64,000 nt of DNA from NCBI RefSeq assembly GCF_964019385.1, contig NC_088644.1, positions 38,322,854 through 38,386,853 of the forward strand, in the 5' to 3' direction. This document shows, piece after piece, positions 56,478-64,000 of this stretch (position 1 is the stretch's first letter; each line of letters begins with the position of its first letter). The stretch is from Sycon ciliatum. Lineage: Eukaryota; Porifera; Calcarea; Leucosolenida; Sycettidae. The translations under genes and the position numbers were made by a program. The notes under the pieces are model-generated. The model was not told where the DNA came from. It ran no database searches and was given only the letters and a program-made list of their open reading frames with translations.

Positions 56478-56803
56478 ACGGAGGATTAGCAAGACGAAAT
56501 TACGGAGGATTAGCAAGACGAAATTCGCGTTCGCGTTCGCAAACATTTTTCAGTTCACGAACTGGATTGCGAACTTTCGCATTTTTCGTTCGGAAAAGTA
56601 GTCGGAACACGGATCGCGGATTCGTGTCGGGACAGTCATAAATGTACTACGCTGTACTGTCTGTAGACAATGTACGTCGTGTCAACATCATGCATGTGTG
56701 AATTCTGTTTGCTAATCCTTCTCATAACGTGAATTCCGCCACGGAGTTCGACTTTCCTTGGAGTGCAAACGCGAACGCGAATTTCGTCTTGCTAATCCTC
56801 CGT
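56478..56803. mobile_element. MITE present only in copy B
   Basis: Ends ACGGAGGATTAGCAAGACGA and its exact inverse bound a 326-bp element; the inverted match runs over about 33 bases. The first 24 bases are duplicated in tandem at the left end (56,478 and 56,502). Copy A reads straight through (ACATTTACATTGGCTTC near 12,160-12,176). No clean target duplication can be read. CGTTCGCGTTCGC strings follow the ends. Confidence 0.88.
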
Positions 56804-56863
56804 CTTGGCTTCACATCTGAGTTCAAGTTTCCCTGTAACTATGCCTGTGTTCCTGTATTGCAG

Positions 56864-57166
56864 TTGCTTCGGGACTTGATCCACCCACGCTAGTGAGCGG
56901 TAGTGCAACTGGCTTGAACTTTACCTGGAAGGCTCCACGGCAGCCGAACGGAATAATCCTCTCCTACACGCTCAGACTCCTGTCTTCAGATGGAATTCGA
57001 ACCGTTGCTACGACGACGATCAACATTACACAGACACCCCAGGCTTCTCTCGCGGCAGTGTTTGCACCGCTGACGCCGTCAACAAATTTCATGGCGGAGC
57101 TGGAAGTGAGGAATTCTATCGGCCGCTCCCTAGCGCCGCGTGTTACAGCCAACACAACTGATGGAA
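56864..57166 (+). CDS. USH2A-like: Usherin exon 13 (copy B): FN3 repeat
   Basis: 303 nt, same splice sites and phase as copy A, with a few replacements (LLSGSA to LVSGSA, STHFIAELEV to STNFMAELEV). A copy-B-specific MITE ends 60 bases upstream of the exon. Confidence 0.85.
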
Positions 57167-57334
57167 GTAAGGAAATGATATGCTCACACTTAGCTAAATG
57201 TTGGCACGTCGTAATTGTTACCGTGGTGATAATGATATTCATCGGGTTTGGGGTTTGAGAGAAAGGCCACGGTAGCTAATCCATGTCAGGTAAAGTTGTT
57301 TAGATACACTAGCTAAGGGGCTGACTCCAACGGT

Positions 57335-57335
57335 T

Positions 57336-57400
<65 letters not shown>

Positions 57401-57402
57401 TT
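57335..57402. repeat. (GT)n-(G)n microsatellite, copy B
   Basis: About 48 bases of GT followed by about 17 G. The same site in copy A (12,703-12,732) has a much shorter GT tract and no long G run. Confidence 0.95.
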
Positions 57403-57598
57403 AGCCAGTTTTGACTTCTTCGAAATGGCCATTGCTGGTGTGACTGATAGTATTGGCAAGCATATTGTAAGTGCTGTAAGTGCACACATTGTCTACGGAC
57501 AGAGACTGGACTTTGATACACACGCTCCAAAGGGTCAACCTAACTTTCTCTGTTTGTGCTCCTCTGCCAACTTGTACCACCCTCACCACCTCCATCAG

Positions 57599-57713
57599 CT
57601 CCAGAGAATATATCTGCTCCGGTACCCACTGCCCTGAATTCGACAGCAATCCGTGTGTCTTGGGTGAGGCCGGGCGTGGAGAATGGCAAAGTCACATCGT
57701 ACACAATCTTCAG
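57599..57713 (+). CDS. USH2A-like: Usherin exon 14 (copy B): half FN3 repeat
   Basis: 115 nt with acceptor catcag and donor gtgagt, same phase as copy A. It has no partner exons 15-16 downstream in this window, so the domain it opens cannot be completed here. Confidence 0.8.
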
Positions 57714-59474
57714 GTGAGTTCAGGACGATTGTAGTATCCATACCCAAGGAAGGGGTGTGGGAAGACAGGGGTGGGGGGGGGGTAAGATGGATGTGGAAGG
57801 GCGTGGGAGGGAGGAAGAGGGGGGCGGGGGGGGGGGGGTGAAACATTGAAACAATGAGGCTGGGAGAAAAGATAATTGTGTTCCTCCTTTGATCAAACAT
57901 TGTGGAAAACTAAACTAGTGCTAACAACATGGGAGTATAGCTCAATTGGAAAGACACATACTGGGAAACTCAAGATGATAACAAGTCTATACAGGCACAT
58001 ACCCATGCAAGGTAGTGTCAGTCTCCATCCTGAAGCCGGCTGCTAACTTGTATCTCTGGTGATCAGGACGGCCACTTGCGCGGGTTGGACACCCTATGTT
58101 CGTATGCAGTCTTTGAACTGGGAGGACTTGAACCCGAGGACACCCATTGGTCTGTTGTAAAAGCAATATCATCACTTACTGCCTCACTCAATGCCTGTAG
58201 CTAGTTGTACCAACAAGGACATTGGAAGTGTGCATTTCGTGAAGTTGAATGCTTTGCTGTATCTAGAGGTAGGACATTCCCCATTAAGTGTCTAGGTACA
58301 GTGTTTCTACACACATGACGGAGCTTGAATCTGAAAGTATAGTTGAAAAGATGCGGGCTGTAGTACAGCGATGGAAAACTCACTCCAGCATGCAGCGTCG
58401 GGAGGTCTTGCTGTACTATATTAGTGCTCAGCCTCATGTTCATGGCTACCCATACCTATGTGCCAGGGTCTTTGCAGGGATCGGTGAGAGAACTGCTCCT
58501 CGAATACGACTCTGCATTGACAGTCCTTCACGTTCTTCACACCATTGGGGTAGAACACATTCCCGGGAGGTGAGACTGAAGTGAGTTCAGCACCTTCACC
58601 AGCTTTCTGGACGCAACGCCCACTGAGCGAGATATGGTATTCATGTACGGTGCACTTCCTCTGTCACCCCACAGTCCCCGAAGACAAGCAGCACATTGGA
58701 GAGGTTGCTAGAGCTGGCAAGGCATGGTGACGCCATCGTGCGGGCTAAGTCACTATGGAAAGGGGCAACAGTTTGCCCACAGTCTTTGCTCTTACCCAGC
58801 GTGAGTAAATACCACTGCTCACCCACAAGACTAGGAAAGCCGGAGACCAGTGGATGATAGCACAGCAATGTAGACACACAGCACAGCAATGTAGACACAC
58901 AGCACAGCAATGTAGACAGGGCAACACGAGCAACACCGGAGAGCTAAGCAGCCTCGTGGGCACAATCCAGAGTCCCTGCTACTCTCTCCCATGCACTTGT
59001 GCAGAGTAGCTAACAATGCTAAACGTGATACCAGCTTTATGATCCCGTTACCTTACTTGCCGCCAGTTAGCTGCAATGCAAGACAAGCTAGCCATGATCT
59101 TCACGGGGCATAGCACGCAACTGCCAAGTCACCTGACAAGGGCACATGCTGGCTGCTAGCCTGGAACTAGAAGAGTATTGTGCTATTTCTGCGGCAGCGC
59201 TCAACCATTGCCGTCTCCTGTTGTAGCAGACAGCAGCAGTGTGGTGCTCCTTGTAAGTCTCCTGTATCAAGTATGACCAGTGTGCGGCGGATTGCAGCAG
59301 TGCGGTGCGCCTTGTGGTCTCATGTGTCAAGCACTGTTGTTCACATTCCATTCAACATCCTTGGCTAGCGTTTACTTCTTAAGCAGATCTACTTTCTGGG
59401 TTTTACCAAGCTGCTCTGGACCAGCCTTCAGTACAGATGATATTGCTCTGACTCTACCTGTATGCATACAGGTA

Positions 59475-60908
59475 CTTCCTCCGCGTCATCGAAATTGTCG
59501 CAGTTTGACTTTTGATATAAAACTGGGTATTTACTCACCAGCACTCGTACCAGAGGCAAGGAATCGGACATAGGCGATAGTCATCAGTATAGGGTGACGG
59601 CAAAGTTCTATTTTCTGTTATTGGAAGCTGAAATTTTTGAACTAGACGCGATTTCTTTGCTCATGTCGCTGCGATGGTAATTTCGACTCGCTGAAATCAG
59701 TCAGGCGTTGCAGCCTGCACATTTCTCGGGCTTATGGCCATTCACTCAAGCCTCATCACTGTTTTACCTTAGCTGGGGTGAGAATAACTTCGTGGAACAA
59801 GTGGCAGCGCTTGGAGAAACATTGAGGGGTCAGCAAACTAAATGCCTGCAACAGCGATAAAATTTGTCGCTCTGGCTGAGACACTCAGTACATGATTGTA
59901 CCTGCAAGAGCCGTGTAGACTCTACACGTAGTGCTAGTGATGCACGCGCAGGTGCCGTACCATGGTATACCAGTGATGCTGAAAAAGAGGGCGCGCTGGA
60001 CGTGATAGTACACTTACCCGCACGAGCTGTGACCACACAGCTAAAATAAATGGGCATGCCACGGCTAAAAAAAAGTTCATTTCACGATCGAGGTGATTCC
60101 GCCGACGGTAATCAGCCGACCTCGCAACGATCGTGTATTCTACTAGGCTTCGTTGGTGGTGAAGTAGAAATCATCCAGAGCTAGCAGACGACAAGCATAG
60201 CAGCTCTTGGCCTGTGGAGAAAGTCAAAGCGTTTGAGATGAGGCGCGACCAACTTTCAACCTTCCTTGACATATTTCGGAACGATATTTTTGCGTCCATT
60301 GACATCAGCGACGACGAGGACTTCATCTCTGCATGAAAACTCTCAGTCCAACTGTCCTGGAACGTTACTCTAGTCCTCAGACTATCATACTGTGTAATAA
60401 GTTTTGAATGGCTTAGCTTATGGTGTTCGATTTAGTGTGTTCGAATTTGTGCATCATGTTTCTGCCTTGTATTAGTGCAGTAGTGCATTTGTAGTTTACT
60501 TATTTGTTGCATTTTGCTACAGCGTTTTGCTCTCTTTGTTGCTATTTTGTGCACTGTCTCAGTGGCTGGTTCTTTGTATCATAAGCATGAGTGCGCGTCT
60601 GCCGCTAGGCTGGTTGTCTGTTTCATGAATGCACTTGCGGTCGTTGTTGGCTGATCACTACACCATTGTCTCACATGTATCATCGTTCTAGCTGCGTGCT
60701 CCCGTACCTGTGCGTACGGTGTTCTTTTGGTTCTATATTCGTGATTTGCATTTTTGTTTTGGGTCAGATGTGTTTACGATGTTTTCAGATGAGTTTGAAA
60801 ACGGTTGTGTTGAACTCTAAGCTGGTGTTTTTGAGCTAGTGCTTGTTGTCCGAAGATGGAATATTGAATACAGTCTGATTGGAGAAGTCATTGATTTGTT
60901 CAGTAACA
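59475..60908. other. Unassigned sequence with transposon end and probable 5' LTR
   Basis: It starts with CTTCCTCCGCGTCAT preceded by TA, the same end as the element at 14,921. A 62-codon open stretch at 60,153-60,338 (EMRRDQLSTFLDIFRNDIF, then DISDDEDFISA and a stop) looks like the C-terminus of a protein I do not recognise. T-rich sequence from about 60,400 to 60,908 ends in AACA just before a primer binding site, so its right part should be an LTR; the left end of that LTR cannot be fixed because no second LTR is in the window. Confidence 0.45.
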
Positions 60909-60910
60909 TA

Positions 60911-60928
60911 TGGTCCTTCGAGCCGGAT
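60911..60928 (+). promoter_or_regulatory. Second tRNA-Tyr-type primer binding site
   Basis: TGGTCCTTCGAGCCGGAT, identical to the site of the BEL/Pao element at 24,556-24,573. It is two bases after a sequence ending ACA, as expected of an LTR end. Confidence 0.75.
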
Positions 60929-60932
60929 TGAC

Positions 60933-61643
60933 ATGGCTGCGCCAAGAAGAAGTACGCGATCCAACCAAGGTGTCTTGCCTGTACGGTTTCAGGACGAGGG
61001 AAATGAACCCGCAAGTCGTCTGAGCCCAGGAAGCCTGTCGGACGTGGACTCCGTGTCTGAAAGCAGTGTGTCAACCAGAGCCAGTGTTGTTGGCAGTAGT
61101 ATCAGCTCGTCTGCGTCGTCGTTGCGACGAGCAAGTGTTGTACAGGCAGAGCTGAGAATGGCTCGCATGGAGCGAGCCTTCTTGGAGCAAAAAATGGAGC
61201 AAGAGAGAAGGATATTTCGTCTGGAAATGGAGGCTGCGCAGGTCTCTCTCTCATCGACATCGCGGTCGAGCTCACCAGTCGATGAAAGTTCGGGATTGAC
61301 ATTCAAAACATGTGTCACCGGGCTTCCCAAGCAACCTCAAGCTCCGCTGGATAGTGCAGCTATGGCAGCTGTTGAACTACAGGGGAGTGATGTGCTAGTA
61401 GAGCAGCACGTAGAGGAAGAAGTGCTTGTCGTTGAAGAACATGCAGCCAACGGAGCTGATGAAGTGAAAAGCGACGAGAAAAAAGTAGTTGTTGAAAGCC
61501 GTGTGCAGTCACTGCAGTGTGCTCAAGATCCGAGTTCCGCTGTGTTGCACAAGGGGGACAGGGAACATGTTCGTGATCCAGCTGAGACCAGTGCAAGTCT
61601 GAGTGCAGACAAGAGCACAGAGCTGACCACAGGACACGGCTGA
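60933..61643 (+). CDS. BEL/Pao-like Gag N-terminal part, truncated
   Basis: From the ATG just after the primer site, 236 codons. The start (MAAPRRSTRSNQGV) is basic like that of the other Gag (MEKLRRSQRTTKGV). It is followed by a Ser-rich stretch, a coiled coil (QAELRMARMERAFLEQKMEQ) and an acidic Val/Glu-rich part, and it stops at 61,643 with no zinc knuckle, protease or RT after it. An in-frame upstream ATG at 60,879 lies in the presumed LTR. This is probably the leading piece of a different, broken LTR element that shares the same primer. Confidence 0.65.
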   Translation: MAAPRRSTRSNQGVLPVRFQDEGNEPASRLSPGSLSDVDSVSESSVSTRASVVGSSISSSASSLRRASVVQAELRMARMERAFLEQKMEQERRIFRLEMEAAQVSLSSTSRSSSPVDESSGLTFKTCVTGLPKQPQAPLDSAAMAAVELQGSDVLVEQHVEEEVLVVEEHAANGADEVKSDEKKVVVESRVQSLQCAQDPSSAVLHKGDREHVRDPAETSASLSADKSTELTTGHG

Positions 61644-61925
61644 CTCGCGCTGTGCATATGGTAAGATGGCGTCTTTTTTACCGACTTTTTTCGCAAAAGG
61701 TTGTGATGGTGATCCGCGCGCGTCGCGTACGCGTCAGCGAAGCGACCGTACAATTTTTGTACAACAATGCACGTTTTGCATTGATTTTCGAAAAATGTTC
61801 AAGAAGAACCACTCGAAGCATACTTCGCTTCGTTCATCGTTTTGGAGTTTTAGCTTTGGAAGACGAGTCCTTTGGAGGTATGGTTGTGACATGCACACTT
61901 TATTGTTTCAAACATGTTGAATTGC

Positions 61926-62460
61926 CTTACCTTGCCCACCTGCCACCCGCTCTTCAAAGAGCGCCCCAGTTCCACCTACCTCGACTTTCAGAATTTGCAG
62001 TTAGACAGAACAGTAATATTTTAGAATCACAATTAGCTGCCAAAGCTACTCTCAGCCTAGCGTAATATGGTAGATGTATAGCTTCAACGTGTCTAATGGA
62101 CTTACCTGGCCCACCTGCCACCCGCTCTTGAAAGAGCGCCCCAGTTCCACCTACCTCGGCGTTCAGAATTTTATAGTTCGCCAGCAAAGTAATATTTTAG
62201 AAACAGGATCAGCTGCCAATTCTCTCAGCCTGACGTTATGTTGTGGATTTATAGCTTCAACCTGTGGATTTGACTTACCTGCGCCCCATGGCCCAGCCTG
62301 TTTCACTCTCTTTCAAGGAGCACCCTACCTTGCGTTGAATCGTAGCATTTTGAGCTTGTGAATAATTTTGTAGTATTGAACGAGTAATTCATGTCGGTAG
62401 TTGGTTTGACTTACCTGCCCCAGCCTGCCTGAAGAAGCGCCCCTCACCTGATATCCAGCC
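61926..62460 (+). repeat. Four-unit degenerate tandem repeat, period about 175 bp
   Basis: Units begin CTTACCT near 61,926, 62,101, 62,274 and 62,410 and share GCCCACCTGCCACCCGCTCT, GAGCGCCCCAGTTCCACCTA and CAGTAATATTTTAGAA or variants. Units 1 and 2 are closest; the fourth is short. It is followed by sequence with no feature up to 62,666. Confidence 0.85.
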
Positions 62461-62666
62461 ATGTTCTTAGCATGGCTTGTGGATTTGACTCAACATTGTC
62501 TGTGCCAGTTCTACCTGCTGTGTGTCCAACATTGTAAGAAATTGACAAGACTACTAGTACATTTCAATTTCAGAAACACAGTCAGAAATACTTTACCTGT
62601 GGAGCGCGTGGATCCTGCAGCTCGCTCCATGATCCACCCAGTGGCCGTCACATAGTCAGCTTATTG

Positions 62667-63980
62667 CTAGCTTGTCTTCTTGCGCTTGGCAGCCGGCACG
62701 ATCAGCTTGTTGTGAGTTGGCAGCGCTGTCGTCAGGTACTGGGCCACTAGAATCCTGAGGCGGTCGACATCCTTGTTCGTATTTTGCAGAGTGTGGCGCA
62801 ACATGTTGAACTTGTGGTGGATGGACTCGCCACCTTGCTCTCCAAGAGCACCAAGAGCCATGCCAAACCTCTCCATGCAGGGGACAAGATGACACTCGAG
62901 AAGGTGCAACTTAGGAGTTACAGGGCGTTTGTGGCGTGCTACTACCTCGGACCGGACATTCGCCATGAAGGAATTGATCTTCTCCTGCAAGCTGGAAGTG
63001 ACAGTGTCGTCAGCTGCGCTAGTCGAAGAGAAGACGGCTCTGCAACTGGCGTACGCAGCAAAAAGCGACAGGTACCTCTGGGAGCACTCTGCGGCAGCTT
63101 GGATCAGTTGATGCTGAGACTGTGTCGGAGCAAAGTGAGCACCATCAGGATTGACAACAGAGGCGACTACATTGACCGGAGCAGATACAATTTCACGAGT
63201 TACTGACGGTTGTAGTGCTTTGTTGATGTGGTTACCTACAAACGCGCCAGAATGATAGGCCTGCCGATCGATCCTGTGCTTCACCAAAACCGGTTCAAAG
63301 GACGAAGCGCAAGGACCATTCTTGACCTTAGCACCCACGAGCTGCTCCTCTAAATGAGCGATGCGGCCGCTGATCTCATTTAATTGCTGCTGTTGTGTTG
63401 CCCAGTGCTGCTGTAACTGAGCTGCAAACCCTGCGTGTTGTGCTTCTGCCGCATGATTTGCTTGCACCGCTTGTGCTGCATTCAGCAATGCCCATTGCAG
63501 TTGCGTCTGTGCAACATAAAGCTGCTGTTCTTGCTCTGCCTTCTCTGATAGCAGTGCCCATAGCTGCTGCTGTTTCTCGGCTACTTCCTTGAATGTTGCG
63601 CTTGCTGATTCTGCGTTGATCGATCTTGCCAGCATGAGGTCAATGGCTTCTGCATCTCTGATCATTGCCTCAAAGAGCAGAGGAAAAATACCAAGATCAA
63701 GGTGCAGTATGGGAATGCACACATCACGAATGTCAATCGGGAGGATTTGGGGTCTGATGACATTGTTGAACTGTTTGGCATTTTGAAGTCTGGACCCAGA
63801 TGCCACAAACTGACCATGGTCTTCGCTCAAAGTGGCAAGGGTTCTGTCAGGGAAGGGAGTGTCATGTGTCTGCTGCATGTCTTTCTTGGTGGCCAAACAG
63901 AACAGACAGGGTCTGACACCACTTGCTCCTGACAGCCCATACAACTTCATCATGAAATCATAATCCCCGAAGAGGCACAC
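62667..63980 (-). CDS. Transposon-like protein of unknown class, C-terminal 437 residues or more
   Basis: The minus-strand frame is open to the window edge (GKTIKV precedes CLFGDYDFMMKLYGLSGASG), so the N-terminus is off the window. The first part has YGLSGASGVRPCLFCLATK, DHGQFVASGSRLQNAKQFNN and ILHLDLGIFPLLFEAM. Residues about 150-235 are a Gln/Ala-rich coiled coil (LWALLSEKAEQEQQLYVAQT). The end has TPKLHLLECHLVPCMERFGM and LGALGEQGGESIHHKFNMLR, then a Lys/Arg tail. I recall this block pattern (SGASG-x-PCL-x-C ... TPK-H-L-E-H ... GEQG-ES-H) from uncharacterised multicopy proteins of marine invertebrates, which suggests a DNA transposon; the superfamily is not clear and catalytic residues cannot be assigned. 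Confidence 0.6.
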   Translation of the reverse strand: MCLFGDYDFMMKLYGLSGASGVRPCLFCLATKKDMQQTHDTPFPDRTLATLSEDHGQFVASGSRLQNAKQFNNVIRPQILPIDIRDVCIPILHLDLGIFPLLFEAMIRDAEAIDLMLARSINAESASATFKEVAEKQQQLWALLSEKAEQEQQLYVAQTQLQWALLNAAQAVQANHAAEAQHAGFAAQLQQHWATQQQQLNEISGRIAHLEEQLVGAKVKNGPCASSFEPVLVKHRIDRQAYHSGAFVGNHINKALQPSVTREIVSAPVNVVASVVNPDGAHFAPTQSQHQLIQAAAECSQRYLSLFAAYASCRAVFSSTSAADDTVTSSLQEKINSFMANVRSEVVARHKRPVTPKLHLLECHLVPCMERFGMALGALGEQGGESIHHKFNMLRHTLQNTNKDVDRLRILVAQYLTTALPTHNKLIVPAAKRKKTS

Positions 63981-64000
63981 TTTGATGGTCTTACCCTTCC

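Larger units (their letters stand above)
53458..59472 (+). repeat. Segmental duplication, copy B (second set of usherin exons 10-14)
   Basis: Direct-orientation copy of 9,161-15,841. By hand count the largest exon differs at about 44 of 1,140 sites (about 4%); introns also show indels. It lacks the copy-A insertions at 13,616 and 14,921 but carries its own at 56,478. It is followed at 59,475 by an end resembling that of the copy-A element at 14,921. Contig sequence is continuous across its left boundary; the N gap lies 2.7 kb further left. Confidence 0.93.

Overview
The window is genomic DNA of a eukaryote, almost certainly an invertebrate animal. Genes are split by GT-AG introns of a few hundred bases. 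The main gene is a metazoan-type usherin, there is a BEL/Pao LTR retrotransposon, and introns are full of small terminal-inverted-repeat (TIR) elements and microsatellites. The temptin/copper monooxygenase gene and the usherin fit a marine, possibly early-branching animal, but the species cannot be named from this sequence. A 200-base run of N (50,530-50,729) shows it is a draft assembly.

1-38,980 (+): the 3' three quarters of one very large usherin-like (USH2A-type) gene. I could join 25 exons in phase from the end of the laminin N-terminal domain to the stop codon at 38,496. They total 3,692 residues: laminin N-terminal end, 7 laminin-EGF repeats, 1 FN3, 2 laminin-G, about 26 more FN3, one membrane segment, and a short tail ending DTQI, a class I PDZ-binding type end like that of vertebrate usherin. 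One exon (28,332-32,534) carries 14 whole FN3 repeats. One intron is of GC-AG type. Intron 14 is 12.2 kb because it holds a nearly new BEL/Pao element (16,976-25,067, minus strand) inserted inside an older TIR element. Other introns hold at least eight more TIR elements, most with readable target-site duplications.

39,994-43,647 (+): a two-exon secreted right-handed beta-helix protein with a PAN/apple-like insert; its intron carries a long (GA)n tract. 47,379-49,136 (+): a single-exon secreted protein joining a temptin-type domain to a DBH/MOXD-type copper monooxygenase with all expected copper ligands.

53,458-59,472: a second copy of usherin exons 10-14 (source 9,161-15,841), about 96% identical in the largest exon, with all five exon lengths, reading frames and splice sites kept. 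It sits 15 kb downstream of the gene, without the rest of the gene. Each copy carries mobile-element insertions that the other lacks. It is either a segmental duplication or a displaced second haplotype.

59,475-64,000: transposon-rich sequence with the start of a second LTR element (tRNA-Tyr primer site and a short Gag ORF), a four-unit tandem repeat, and a minus-strand transposon-like protein that runs off the end of the window.
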